Shown piece by piece: positions 1 through 9,914 of a DNA stretch of 64,000 bases. Location of the stretch: contig NZ_JAIQZE010000008.1 of the NCBI RefSeq assembly GCF_020164595.1, positions 62,001-126,000 on the forward strand, written 5' to 3'. The notes below the pieces were generated by a model. It worked only from the letters and a program-made list of their open reading frames with translations, was not told the origin of the DNA and ran no database searches. A program made the translations under genes and the position numbers. Source of the DNA: Psychroflexus longus. Lineage in GTDB: Bacteria > Bacteroidota > Bacteroidia > Flavobacteriales > Flavobacteriaceae. Every line of letters begins with the position of its first letter. The first letter of the stretch is position 1.

Positions 1-107
1 ATAGTAGGAACAGCGACTTTCCAAAGCGGACAGGAAAAATAAGCGCCGACCATTAAACCTAAAAACAATCCGCTTGCCCAAAATAAAACCATGTGTTGCT
101 TGATCAT
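1..107 (-). CDS. Partial membrane protein (N-terminus only)
   Basis: An open frame starts at an ATG (105-107) and runs off the left edge, giving about 35 residues that begin MIKQHMVLFWASGLFLGLMV. The visible part is one hydrophobic segment (about residues 7-24), so an inner-membrane protein or transporter is likely. It is divergent from the cNMP/CBS gene at 305, with about 200 bp of AT-rich DNA between. I do not recognise the family from so little sequence. Confidence 0.5.
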   Translation of the reverse strand, partial: MIKQHMVLFWASGLFLGLMVGAYFSCPLWKVAVPT

Positions 108-304
108 AATATCATTTTTTCTTTAAAAGTATTATTTTTAATTTAAACAAAAAGATCTTATCAGCACAACGTTGTTTTTTGTTTAGCAATGAAAAATTAC
201 AATTCAAGTTGTAAATATTTAATTTTAGAAAAGCAAACACATATGAATTTCAGCAAATGGTTTCTTTTGCTTAACTTTTACAACTAGTTCAAACCCTCAT
301 TGAA

Positions 305-2224
305 ATGGAAAATGTCATTGTAGAACGTGTTGCTGATTTTCTGAAGCAATATCCGCCCTTTCAGGATTTGAGTTTGGCTGACCTACATCGATTAGCTACA
401 CAAGTTAGAGTTCATTATATTCCTAAAAGAGACTTTTTATTTAAACAAGGGGACGCAGCGCACAAGGAATTTTATGTGGTGCAACAAGGAGCAGTAGGAT
501 TACGGTCAAAAGACGTGAGCTCATCCAACTGGATCGATATATGCGACGAAGGCGATATTCTGGGCTTACGCCCATTGTTTGCAGATCAAACCTACGCTAT
601 GGAAGCCATGGCAAGAGAAGAATGCGTATTGTATGCCATTCCTTTTGAGGCTTTTAAAGAATTATTACTGAATAACAAAATGGTGATGGATTTTCTCCTG
701 GAGAGCTTTGCCTCCAATACCAGAAATCCAAAATCTTCAGAATCTAAAGGTAAACTGCTATCCAGCAATTACAATTCAGGCGAAGAGGCAACTTCAGAAT
801 TGGATTTTTTTCAGCAGGCATTTTACACCAAAAATCCTATTTGCCTCTCTCCTACCAAGACGATACAGGAAGCGGCTTATATTATGAATAAGCACAAAAT
901 CAGCTCGCTAATTATTGAAGAGAATAAGCTCCCGATTGGTATCGTCACCGATAAAGATATTCGCCGGTGGGTCGCCAATGGTAGCATGAATAATGAAGAA
1001 AAGTTAAGCATAATCATGTCTTCACCTGTAAAATGCGTTCCTCCGCATGTTCATTTAGCCGATGTACAGGGCTTACTCTTACAGCATAAAATTGGTCATT
1101 TGTGCGTTACCAAAGATGGATCTCAAAATTCAGAAATTATAGGAATTTTATCAGAGCATGATATTGTTACGGTGCAAGCCAATAATCCTATCGCACTTCT
1201 GAAGCAAATTGAACGGGTGGACCAACAAGAAGATCTAATCAGAATTCGGGAATCACTGAGTAGTCTCTTACAGGCCTACCTCAACACGGGCTTGCCGATG
1301 CCCTACGTCATGAAAGTAAGCCGATTGATCATGCAAGCTTTGATGCACCGGGTCATTGAATTAAGCGAACAAAAACTTGGAGAATCTCCAGTCAAATTTG
1401 CCTGGCTGGGAATTGGGAGTCAAGGGCGGGGCGAACAATTGTTGCTAACAGATCAGGATCATGCATTGGTTTTTGAAGACGTTCCCGATGAAAAATTTGA
1501 ACATACCCAGGCCTACTTTTTAAAATTGGCTGAGGAGGTAAGTCGCATTTTCAATGAACTTGGCTATGTGTTTTGTCCTGCAGACATGATGGCCAGCAAT
1601 CCGGAGTATTGCTTGAGTCTGAGTCAGTGGAAACAGAAGTTTTCCAATTGGATAGATAAGCCTTCATCTAAAAGCATCATGATGTGTAATATCTTTTTTG
1701 ACTACGCTAAGGTGTATGGTGAAGATGAGCTTTCGAAACAACTGAGTGCGCATATTTTCAAAAAACTAAAAGGCAATCAACGTTTTTTCGCTTATCTAGG
1801 TGAAGATGCGGTAAAAAATCCGCCGCCTTTAGGGTTTTTCAGACAATTTATAATTGAAGAGGATGGCGGACATAAAGATGAATTTGATGTCAAAGCCAGA
1901 GCCATTCAGCCGTTGGTGGAGGCGGCCCGGGTTTTAATTTTATCTGAAGGCATAGAAGGTAAAAACAATACGATTGAACGCTTTGAAAAACTGATAGAAC
2001 TCGAACCGCAAAACGAAGACATCTACGCGGGATGTATCAAAAGTTTTCATGTCTTATCAAGGTTTAGAGCCATTGAAGGCTTTCAGCACAATTCTACAGG
2101 CAGGTATTTGGAACTGTCAACATTGAGCAAAAGTGACAAAATGAAGTTGAAGCGTGCCTTTAAACCCATCAAAGACATTCAACGTTTATTAAAAAACCGA
2201 TTTCAACTCGCCTACTTTCTATGA
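305..2224 (+). CDS. cNMP-binding/CBS/DUF294 nucleotidyltransferase-like protein
   Basis: This 639-residue cytoplasmic protein has four parts in order: a cyclic-nucleotide-binding-like domain (about 15-125), a tandem CBS pair (about 175-290), a DUF294 nucleotidyltransferase-like domain (about 335-470) and the DUF294 C-terminal helical domain (about 490-630). The nucleotidyltransferase core is visible as GSQGRGEQLLLTDQDHAL, matching the GS...R.E...TD.D pattern of the GlnD-like fold. Family members are thought to be signal-responsive regulators of unknown substrate. The stop overlaps the downstream exonuclease start by 4 bp (ATGA), so the two are probably co-translated. Domain assignment is firm; the physiological role is unknown. 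Confidence 0.85.
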   Translation: MENVIVERVADFLKQYPPFQDLSLADLHRLATQVRVHYIPKRDFLFKQGDAAHKEFYVVQQGAVGLRSKDVSSSNWIDICDEGDILGLRPLFADQTYAMEAMAREECVLYAIPFEAFKELLLNNKMVMDFLLESFASNTRNPKSSESKGKLLSSNYNSGEEATSELDFFQQAFYTKNPICLSPTKTIQEAAYIMNKHKISSLIIEENKLPIGIVTDKDIRRWVANGSMNNEEKLSIIMSSPVKCVPPHVHLADVQGLLLQHKIGHLCVTKDGSQNSEIIGILSEHDIVTVQANNPIALLKQIERVDQQEDLIRIRESLSSLLQAYLNTGLPMPYVMKVSRLIMQALMHRVIELSEQKLGESPVKFAWLGIGSQGRGEQLLLTDQDHALVFEDVPDEKFEHTQAYFLKLAEEVSRIFNELGYVFCPADMMASNPEYCLSLSQWKQKFSNWIDKPSSKSIMMCNIFFDYAKVYGEDELSKQLSAHIFKKLKGNQRFFAYLGEDAVKNPPPLGFFRQFIIEEDGGHKDEFDVKARAIQPLVEAARVLILSEGIEGKNNTIERFEKLIELEPQNEDIYAGCIKSFHVLSRFRAIEGFQHNSTGRYLELSTLSKSDKMKLKRAFKPIKDIQRLLKNRFQLAYFL

Positions 2225-2823
2225 TGCGCTGGCTCGATAACTTATTTAAAAAGAAAGAAGATTACCCGGAGTTTTGGCAAGCTTACGCCGCAAAATTTAA
2301 ACAATCTGATCGTAGCCGAGTCATCGTTTTAGATTGTGAAACCACTGGACTCACCCCTGGAGAAGATAAAATTTTATCGATTGGAGCAGTCGCTTTACAT
2401 GATAACGTGATCCATGTCAAAGATCATTTTTATGTATTCCTCAATCAAAAACTGAATAAACCAGAAAGTATTGCTGTACACGGCATTGTAAAAAACAAGC
2501 CGTATTCCTTGATTTCTGAAAGTGATGCCCTTAAGCAATTACTAAAATTCCTGAGCAATTCTAAAATCCTGGGGCATCACATCCAGTTTGATATCCAAAT
2601 GATTAATATAGCCCTCGCAACTATGGGACTTCCAAAGTTGAAAAACCAAGTAGCCGATACCAACGACCTATATTCAAAATTTAAAGGAGTGGATCAATCG
2701 ATGCACAAAAGTTTAGATGAATTGTGCGATGAATTCCATATTCCCAAAAAGGACAGGCATACGGCTTTAGGCGATGCATTTTTAACCGCTCAAGTCTATC
2801 AGCGCTTAGTGATTTCAGTTTAG
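2221..2823 (+). CDS. DEDDh 3'-5' exonuclease (DnaQ/epsilon-like)
   Basis: A 200-residue protein of the DnaQ exonuclease superfamily. ExoI motif VLDCETTGLTPG is at about residues 37-48, GHHIQFDIQM (Exo II) near 117, and the Exo III segment DRHTALGDAFLTA near 178 supplies the catalytic His and Asp of the DEDDh class. The start overlaps the preceding stop as ATGA; a second Met directly follows. It resembles the stand-alone proofreading-like exonucleases that accompany DUF294 regulators rather than a polymerase III epsilon subunit. The DNA or RNA substrate is unknown. Confidence 0.85.
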   Translation: MMRWLDNLFKKKEDYPEFWQAYAAKFKQSDRSRVIVLDCETTGLTPGEDKILSIGAVALHDNVIHVKDHFYVFLNQKLNKPESIAVHGIVKNKPYSLISESDALKQLLKFLSNSKILGHHIQFDIQMINIALATMGLPKLKNQVADTNDLYSKFKGVDQSMHKSLDELCDEFHIPKKDRHTALGDAFLTAQVYQRLVISV

Positions 2824-2943
2824 CACAAAATCCAATATCAAAAGGTGGATTTTTTGGAACTCAATTAATTATGGAAACTAAATCAAAATCAGAAGATTCT
2901 GGCATTCTAGATTCATTTGATTAAGCTCAAGTTCAAAATAGCC

Positions 2944-5111
2944 TTATTCGTTATCACTCTCTTTTTTGTTAACCTCTTCTGCGGGGCTATCTTCAGGAGA
3001 TGCATTTTCTTAGGCATCCCGTTCTTCTAAAACAACGAGAAGTGGGCAGTCAATTTTTTCAGTAATTTCTTCTCGTATCCTGTTGATCAAGTCCTCTCTT
3101 TCTTTGGCATTGGCTTCAACAAGGATGAGAAGATCTTCCTCCTTACTGTTTTTCTCTACAGCTTCAGAAATATTTTCCACTTGTATAGAGCTTGATTTGA
3201 TCTGATTCAAATCCACCCCAGACTGCTTAAGTCTTCCAAATGCCTTTTCTTTCATTGCAGAAAGATCTTTTCGACCTTCATTTTCCTCCTCATCAGCTTC
3301 TTCTTCAGGGCTTTCTATAAACAATAATTCTGCAGGCAAGTCACTGGCTTGAGTGAGTTCATAAATTACTGTTGCAAAACGTTTGCTCAACTGGTTTAAG
3401 TCATAAACGGGAATCAGTTGTCGCCTGAGTTCACTTATAGGTTTAACAATAAGTAAGGCTGAGCAGTTATAGTCTATAATGGCATTATCTATGGTTTGAG
3501 CGACATCTGGAGTGAAAACCAATTGTGTTTCAACATCAAAGTCCTCATTATCCAGTTGTTGTTTTACTGTATTTAATTCTTCTTCAGATTTTCCATCATC
3601 CTCTTCTTCATACTGTTCGGGATCAGTTTGTTCTTTCAATTCTTTGTAACCAAGTAAAAGCACTTCGAGGTCAGTAAAAGCTCTAAGGATGGCAAAGGGT
3701 ATATTTTTTCCATTGGAAGAGAAACCGGAAGCAATATTTTAGGTCTACGCAATTTCGGTTCTATGTGTGGTGGAGATGGATTTTCAAGAGTTTTTCCACG
3801 AGCATAGGCAAAATAGAATATCGCACTAGCAACGAGTACAACATCACCGTAAATCAAAGACCTGGTCTGCATAAAATATATGAGTACGAATCCAGCAATC
3901 AACCCAATAGCAGGAATTATTGGATAACCAGGGGTTTTGAAACCTGGCACATACCATATCAGTTTCTCTTTGCGCAGCTTAATTACACATGCACAAATTA
4001 ATCCGTAAATTACTAAATGGAGCAAAGAAGCGGTTTCTGCCAGAACTTCAAGATTTCCAACAAATAAAACAGCTACAACGGGTAAGCCTACCAAAAAGAT
4101 CGCCCGATGCGGAGTGCCGAAACGTTCGTGCACTGCGGATAGCCATTTTGGTACTAATCCATCTTTACTTAAGGCAAAAATAGTTCTGGAAGAGCTAAGT
4201 ATGGAAGCGTTAGCACTGGAAAAAGTAGCCAATAGCCCCGCAAAAAGCACAACTAAAGCACCGATGTTGCCTATGAGTTTTCGAGCGACTTCAACAATGG
4301 CAGTTTCTCCATATTCTTTTAGTTGATCTATAAATAGTACACTGTTAGAAACAAAAATAGCCAATACGTAAAGGGTAATCGCAATCAGAACGCTTATAAT
4401 CAAGGCTCTTGAAATATTACGCTGTGGGTTTATAATCTCACCTCCCACCGTTGCAATCTGAACGAAACCAAGATAAGAAGTAAAAATAAGGGCAGATACA
4501 CCAAAAACTGGAGTCAGGCCCTTGGGAGCAAAAGGAGTTGGCAGACTATTTTCACCGATGATTCCAAAAGCCTGGAGTACACCATAAACAAACAACAGCG
4601 ATAAAATCCCTGTTAGGACCAACATCACACTGCTTTGTACTTTTCCTGCATTTTTTGTACCCAGAATGTTTATCGCTGTAAGAAGAATAGCTGAAGCTAA
4701 GCCGACTAGAATCACTGGATCTCCTGGTCGGTAAACTAATTCTTTGAGTAAGTCGAGTAAATAACTGCCAAAGCTATAGAGATAAAAAGCACTAGCAAAG
4801 ACGAGGCCTATCCATTGGCCAACCCCTATGAGGATGCCCCAAAAAGGTCCAAAAGTTCTGGACACAAAATAATAGCCTCCACCACTGGAAGACATAGCCG
4901 TGGCGAGCTCTGCAGTACACAAGGCGACTATAAGAGCAATGATACCCGCTAGTAGAAACTACAACATCGCTGCCGGTCCTGCCTGCCCTGAGGCAATGCC
5001 TGGAAAAACAAAAATTCCAGCACCCACCATGATTCCCGCACCAATACTGATTGCTACACTAAGTGAAAGCGTTCTAGATAAGAATGATTTGTTTTTATTA
5101 GTGTTACTCAA
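2944..5111 (-). pseudogene. Amino-acid permease (APC family) with C-terminal UspA-like domain, broken
   Basis: Read from a TTG at 5109-5111 the frame gives a typical APC N-terminus ([15 protein letters not shown]), hits an in-frame TAG at 4959-4961 (about codon 51), then continues through the permease helices. Near 3710-3716 a one-base loss shifts the frame just before the cytoplasmic UspA-like part (AFTDLEVLLLGYKEL). That part reaches a TAA at 3010-3012, beyond which the frame still encodes an acidic tail (ENASPEDSPAEEV...) to a second TAA at 2944. There is no upstream ATG before an in-frame stop. Three independent lesions make a non-functional remnant likely. Intact relatives combine an amino-acid or polyamine transporter with a universal-stress regulatory domain. 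Confidence 0.85.
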
Positions 5112-5465
5112 GACTATGGATATTGGTCAAAATTATGAATAAATACTGATTTCATTTCAGAGCCTGAACAAAAAAAATATTAACAAGTTCATTTGAATAT
5201 CATATTGATTTCAGAAAATAAAGGTTTGGAAGCGTTTTTAATGCAAATAGATATAAATCTCCTTTTCACCATTTTCATAAAACAGAATTCAATTGAAATT
5301 AAGTGTATTTACTTAAAAATTAATAAATCATTATTTGCGGATCTAAAATTGAGAAAGAAATTCATTTTTTAAAGCAGATATTTAACTTTTTGTTAAATAT
5401 TGTTGATTACTACAAATGTCTGTATTATTTTATTAAATTATTATGAATCAATAAATTAATACATT
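5112..5465. other. AT-rich intergenic region, no gene seen
   Basis: About 350 bp, strongly AT-rich, between the divergent permease pseudogene and dodecin. It should hold promoters for both. I see no convincing TAnnTTTG element or RNA gene. Confidence 0.4.
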
Positions 5466-5669
5466 ATAAGCATAGTTAAAGTAATTGAAGTTATAGGAGT
5501 ATCAGAAACAAATTTTGATGATGCTGCAAAAAATGCGGTGAAGGAAGCTTCCAAAAGCGTCAAAAATATTAAGTCTATCTATATCAAAGAGATGAACGCT
5601 AACGTAACGAATAACGAAATAGTTTCTTACGCAGTAAACGCAAAAATTTCTTTTGAAGTGACTAGTTAG
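5466..5669 (+). CDS. Dodecin family protein; start codon abnormal
   Basis: Reading from ATA (5466-5468) gives about 67 residues, the usual dodecin length, ending at TAG 5667-5669. The order matches the family: VKVIEVIGVSET, then an amphipathic helix (NAVKEASKSVKNI), then beta strands SIYIKEMNA and NAKISFEV. Dodecins form hollow dodecamers that store flavins. Two oddities: the expected ATG before Ser-Ile-Val-Lys is ATA, preceded by ATT, so initiation would need a rare start or the gene is dead; and the flavin-stacking Trp of the haloarchaeal and Thermus proteins is absent (NIKSIYI segment). A strong hairpin terminator follows. Family confident, functionality not. Confidence 0.75.
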   Translation: MSIVKVIEVIGVSETNFDDAAKNAVKEASKSVKNIKSIYIKEMNANVTNNEIVSYAVNAKISFEVTS

Positions 5670-5677
5670 ATTTGATT

Positions 5678-5733
5678 AAAAACTCAAAAAACGCGCTTGG
5701 ATTTTGAAATCCAAGCGCGTTTTTTGAGTTTTT
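5678..5733. terminator. Bidirectional rho-independent terminator
   Basis: A perfect inverted repeat of about 25 bp (left arm 5678-5702, right arm 5709-5733, 6-nt loop) has a GC core CGCGCTTGGAT and A/T tracts on both sides. It lies just after dodecin (+) and downstream of the convergent exchanger gene (-), so it can serve both. Confidence 0.85.
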
Positions 5734-5807
5734 AATATCAATAGGAATCTTGATGTTCCGTAAAATTCGATCAGTTCTCCTGTATTTTAAACAAATCCCT
5801 AAGCCAT

Positions 5808-6827
5808 TTAAAAATAGAAGTATAAAGTAATATTACCAATGATATAAATCAGAATAATCAAAGCGCTCTCCCACCCTATATTACCGATGCCTTTTCGTTG
5901 TCTTAAAAGCAATCCCATGATCAAAACACTAACCATAAGCATTGTCATAGGAACAATAAAAGATTGATAAGTTGTGATATTGTGTAATATACTCCCGTCC
6001 TGATAGGCGAAATCAGAAAAGGCTACAAAAAGTACATCAAATGAATTTCCACCTACAATATTTCCTACTGCAAGCGCAAGAGCTTTCCGTCTTACTGCTG
6101 CCAGAGTAACAATGAGTTCTGGAAGAGATGTTGCAACAGCTGTAAATAGAGAACCCACAAAACCTTCACTCAGACCCGTGTTATTGGAAATATTTATGCC
6201 CGACATTCCAATAGCATATCCAGAAAGCCCAACCAGAACAGAGAGGAAAACAAACTTTAAAACAAGGCTGCTCAATTTAGTCTTCTTGATGTTCTTTTCT
6301 TCTGGCTCGTCTTCTACTGTTGACATCGTGATTTTTGGACTCCACATAGGCTTGTCTTTCGCTGTAGATATCATTTTTGAACCTAGAAGATAAGCTACAA
6401 TAATGGTTATAGAGATAGGGTGTACATTGAATAGTGTAACGTCTGGACTCGCTACACCCAAAATTACCATAGCTAATAAACCCATGAGTAAAACACCTTG
6501 CATCAAATTGGTTAAAGAAGCTGAAGCATGTTCCAGATTGATTTTTCTATAAGTGATATCAGCTATGGAAAGAAAAAGAGTTTGAGCCGCTATTCCGCCA
6601 ATCGCATTGCTTATGGCTAATTCTGGATGCCCGTTATAGGCGGCTGAGACAGAGGTTATGATGCCAGCGATAGAAGTCACTCCTCCCAAAAATATGGCTC
6701 CAACGAACGCTTCGCCTAATCCTGTTTTATCTGCTAGTTGATCGGCGTATTTTGTTAATGAAGTCCCTGCAAAAACAATGATCAATGTTGCAATTCCGAA
6801 AGTGATAATGGATAACGTTAAACTCAT
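5808..6827 (-). CDS. Sodium/calcium exchanger family membrane protein
   Basis: A 339-residue polytopic membrane protein with about ten hydrophobic segments arranged as two inverted halves joined by a charged loop (about residues 165-190, EDEPEEKNIKKTK). The second half carries the alpha-repeat signature ATSLPELIVTL followed by GNIVGGNSFDVLF, diagnostic for the NCX/CaxA/YrbG superfamily. The first half has GVTSIAGIITS and SNAIGGI where the symmetric repeat would carry a Pro-Glu pair, so the ion-binding acid is missing from one repeat. It probably moves cations across the inner membrane; ion specificity cannot be read. Confidence 0.8.
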   Translation of the reverse strand: MSLTLSIITFGIATLIIVFAGTSLTKYADQLADKTGLGEAFVGAIFLGGVTSIAGIITSVSAAYNGHPELAISNAIGGIAAQTLFLSIADITYRKINLEHASASLTNLMQGVLLMGLLAMVILGVASPDVTLFNVHPISITIIVAYLLGSKMISTAKDKPMWSPKITMSTVEDEPEEKNIKKTKLSSLVLKFVFLSVLVGLSGYAIGMSGINISNNTGLSEGFVGSLFTAVATSLPELIVTLAAVRRKALALAVGNIVGGNSFDVLFVAFSDFAYQDGSILHNITTYQSFIVPMTMLMVSVLIMGLLLRQRKGIGNIGWESALIILIYIIGNITLYFYF

Positions 6828-6940
6828 TGGTCAAAGTAAGTTTTGGCTTGAATTAAAAATATAAATAATTATTTCCTCAAATATCGGTGGTAATTATTAA
6901 TTAATATAGAATATAATTCTATCTGGCTCTAAAAGTAAAA

Positions 6941-8176
6941 TTACAAATTACCTTGGGTTAGATTGTAAATATTGTAACCGAAAAGAATAAGAATTGTGAC
7001 TAAAGCCACAATTGTAGGAATCGGAATATTTTGAATATTCAAGGGTATATGAAAAGGAGCTTTTTTTTCACCCCTATGATTTGATCGGTATATAAGTAAA
7101 GAGAAATTCACCATTCCAAATACGATGAAAATGAAAATATTACTTATACTGGCTACTAATTTTAAATCTCCTAATAAACCAAAAGCAATAGCAACAAGAG
7201 CTATAGCAATGATGGCATAATTTGGAGCATTTCCTATTCCAGAAACGGTAGTAAACTTCTTAAGCCATTTAATATCACTATCTCTGGCAACATCATATAG
7301 CAATCGGGAGGTCCCCAATATATTGCTCAGTATTGTTTTACTTGTTGCAAATAGTGCAACAACCACTAGTCCTGTTGCACCAATTGTACCAAGCTTTGTT
7401 TTGATAACCACTGCCAATGGACCCTCAGCTTGTGCAAGTTCATTCCAGTCCAAAACACTTACCGCACTTATGGTAATAAGCACATAAATGATTAAAACAG
7501 CTACACCACTCAGGAGAACGCCTTTGGGCATTACCTTTTCGGCGTTTTTAGTTTCCTCGGCCATTTTTACTAAATCTTCAAAACCTACATAGCTAAAGAA
7601 GATAAGAGCGCTAGCCGCTAAAATGCCGTTCCATCCAAAATCATTTAATTGCGTAAGATCTGTAGTACCAATATCTGGAATACAAGCGACGATGATAACA
7701 GCGAGACCCAACAACGTTATTATGGTAGCAACCGAATTGTAATATGAACTATACTTTGCTCCAAAAATGTTGAATAAAGCCATCAATCCAACGATAGCAA
7801 TGACAATGATCCAGGTGGGAAATTGTATTAATCTGCTTAAATAGCTAGCAAAGCTAATAGCAATTGCCGCGGCTGCTACTACTCCAGTAAACATCATCAA
7901 GATAGACATCATTAAAGCAGCTTTATGTCCTAAACTTTGTTTGATGTATTCAAAACTTCCACCAGAATCTGGAAATTTGCTCACAAATTCAGCATAGCTT
8001 AAACCGGTAAGAAGCGCTACACAAGCAGCTATTGCAAAACTAAGCCATAGCATATTCCCTCCAAGAGCTGCAGCTTCCCCAATAATAGCATAAATACCAG
8101 CCCCTACCATTCCGCCTATCCCAAACATCAATATATCCCATAGATTTAGTGTTTTCTTGAGCTTTCTTTTACCCAT
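6941..8176 (-). CDS. APC superfamily amino-acid permease
   Basis: A 411-residue inner-membrane transporter with about 12 hydrophobic helices. TM1 contains the APC substrate-binding unwound motif GIGGMVGAGIYAIIGEAA, and TM6 has the conserved SYVGFEDLVKMAEET region. It lacks the UspA extension of the broken permease at 2944-5111. It is followed at 113 bp by the exchanger gene on the same strand. Amino-acid or amine uptake is inferred; the substrate is unknown. Confidence 0.85.
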   Translation of the reverse strand: MGKRKLKKTLNLWDILMFGIGGMVGAGIYAIIGEAAALGGNMLWLSFAIAACVALLTGLSYAEFVSKFPDSGGSFEYIKQSLGHKAALMMSILMMFTGVVAAAAIAISFASYLSRLIQFPTWIIVIAIVGLMALFNIFGAKYSSYYNSVATIITLLGLAVIIVACIPDIGTTDLTQLNDFGWNGILAASALIFFSYVGFEDLVKMAEETKNAEKVMPKGVLLSGVAVLIIYVLITISAVSVLDWNELAQAEGPLAVVIKTKLGTIGATGLVVVALFATSKTILSNILGTSRLLYDVARDSDIKWLKKFTTVSGIGNAPNYAIIAIALVAIAFGLLGDLKLVASISNIFIFIVFGMVNFSLLIYRSNHRGEKKAPFHIPLNIQNIPIPTIVALVTILILFGYNIYNLTQGNL

Positions 8177-8257
8177 ATCTATTTTTCAATTTTATGTCCA
8201 TCTGTACTTTTAAATAAATTGAGTTGATGACAATTTTTGGTGATTTATCAGCTTAGA

Positions 8258-8791
8258 TTAAAGTTGAGACAATTCCTCTGCGTGTATTTTTAAATCGTCC
8301 TCATCAAAGAGTACGAATCGAATTGTTTTGACAGTATTTAATTCAGGTATTATGTTTGAAATAGTTTCAAAAGCTATTTTGGCGGCCTCTTTTGTGGGAT
8401 ATCCAAAGGCACCGGTGGATATGGCCGGAAAGGCGATGGAGTCGATTTTTTTATCTTCAGCAATTTCCAAAGCATTACGATAGCTATTTGCTAAAAGTTC
8501 ATCTTCTGGCTGGTCTCTGCCATAAACCGGACCTAAACAGTGAATAACATAATCATTCAGCAATTCATGACCTCCTGTTACAACTGCTTCACCAGGTTGT
8601 ATTGGCGCCAATGGTCTACATTCCTCCTCAAGACCTGGACCCGCAGCTCTATGTAAAGCACCTGCGACTCCACCACCCGTTTTCAATTCTGCATTTGCTG
8701 CATTAACAACAGCGACTACATCGGCTTGGGATGCAATATCTCCTTTTATACACTCTATTGTTACTCCTGAAATTGCTTTTTCCATACTCAC
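8258..8791 (-). CDS. Macro domain protein (O-acetyl-ADP-ribose deacetylase-like)
   Basis: A single-domain macro protein of 177 residues. Key motifs: VVNAANAELKTGGGVAGALH (ADP-ribose-binding loop with catalytic-type Asn), AFPAISTGAFGYP (phosphate-binding loop) and VIHCLGPVYG. YmdB/MacroD-type relatives hydrolyse O-acetyl-ADP-ribose or remove mono-ADP-ribose from proteins. It lies 26 bp downstream of the AI-2E-family gene on the same strand, so an operon is likely. Confidence 0.88.
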   Translation of the reverse strand: MSMEKAISGVTIECIKGDIASQADVVAVVNAANAELKTGGGVAGALHRAAGPGLEEECRPLAPIQPGEAVVTGGHELLNDYVIHCLGPVYGRDQPEDELLANSYRNALEIAEDKKIDSIAFPAISTGAFGYPTKEAAKIAFETISNIIPELNTVKTIRFVLFDEDDLKIHAEELSQL

Positions 8792-8817
8792 CTATTCCAT
8801 ATAGAAGTTTTCTTCAA

Positions 8818-9885
8818 CTAATTTTTTTCTGAGGGTTTATCGTTTTTATAACCTATTAAAACTCCTAGTGGTTCTAATCCAGGAGTGTGGTCAAAAATTA
8901 TTTTCATGATAGCAAACAACGGGACAAATAAGACTAAACCTGCAAATCCCCATATCACACTACCCAATACAATTGCTATAATAATAAACAGTGGACTTTG
9001 CTTGACTTCAGACCCGATTATAATCGGCTCCAGCACGTAGCTTTCAACAAGTTGTATCACCAGCACTATAGCTGCAAATGAAATGATTTCTGCAGAGCTA
9101 TCACTAAACACAACCATAAATAGTACAGGCAGTAACCCACTTACAAAAGGTCCGATGTAGGGAACAATTGTAATAAGGACGCCAAAAATGATGAGTAGGG
9201 CTGAATATTCCAGGTTATAAGCAAGGAAAGTAATGGGGTACATGATTGCCAGGGCTATCATCACCTGCACTCTGCCCCACAAATACCTATTGGCTACCGT
9301 TTTTGATTCATTGATGATTTTTTCTGCACTGCTGTTATTATTACTAGAAGCGTACTTCATGAAAAAATTGAAAAATTGATCCCGGTACAAAAGGAATAAA
9401 AACACATATATCAGCATCACGAGAAAATCCATCAGAATATCAACAAAATTGTTGAACAGATTGGATAAATGCTTTTGTAACTCCTGGATCATTCCAAAAA
9501 TTCGATCCTTAAAAACCTCTTCCTGCTGCTCCAGAGTAATCCCTGTTAACTGCACAACCTGCTCACGTAAATTATCAATAAACCCCAAAATATCTTCTTT
9601 TCTCTCTAGAAGATCACTCACGAACATGCTGAATTGTCTAATTAATAAAAAGAAGAGCCCTCCAACTACCAAGAACAAAATAAAAGTGCTGACAAAAGAT
9701 GAAAGCATTCTCCCAAATTTCAATTTTTTCTCAAAAAAAGCGCTGATGGGGAGAACCAAGGTGGTGAAAAATATTCCAAACGTCAATGGAATCAGGAAAG
9801 ATGAGCCATAGTATAAGCCAATAATTAAAAGAAAACAAAAGAATAAAACAGAGTTGATTTTTTGAAGTTTACTGCTTGAGGCCAT
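8818..9885 (-). CDS. AI-2E family transporter (PerM/YhhT-like)
   Basis: A 355-residue membrane protein with hydrophobic segments at about 12-30, 32-50, 62-85, 148-172 and a C-terminal block from about 205 to 330. The central soluble region (about 90-145) and the motif PYIGPFVSGLLPV followed by ESYVLEPIIIG are typical of the AI-2E/UPF0118 family. Members export small molecules or act as Na+/H+ antiporters, and most are uncharacterised. It begins MASSSKLQKI and is the first gene of a pair with the macro-domain gene. Confidence 0.87.
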   Translation of the reverse strand: MASSSKLQKINSVLFFCFLLIIGLYYGSSFLIPLTFGIFFTTLVLPISAFFEKKLKFGRMLSSFVSTFILFLVVGGLFFLLIRQFSMFVSDLLERKEDILGFIDNLREQVVQLTGITLEQQEEVFKDRIFGMIQELQKHLSNLFNNFVDILMDFLVMLIYVFLFLLYRDQFFNFFMKYASSNNNSSAEKIINESKTVANRYLWGRVQVMIALAIMYPITFLAYNLEYSALLIIFGVLITIVPYIGPFVSGLLPVLFMVVFSDSSAEIISFAAIVLVIQLVESYVLEPIIIGSEVKQSPLFIIIAIVLGSVIWGFAGLVLFVPLFAIMKIIFDHTPGLEPLGVLIGYKNDKPSEKN

Positions 9886-9914
9886 TATTTAATTTTTGAA
9901 TACATAAAACTGAA

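Noticed and set aside
2871-2924. 17-codon ORF after the exonuclease gene
   Set aside because: Too short and without supporting context.
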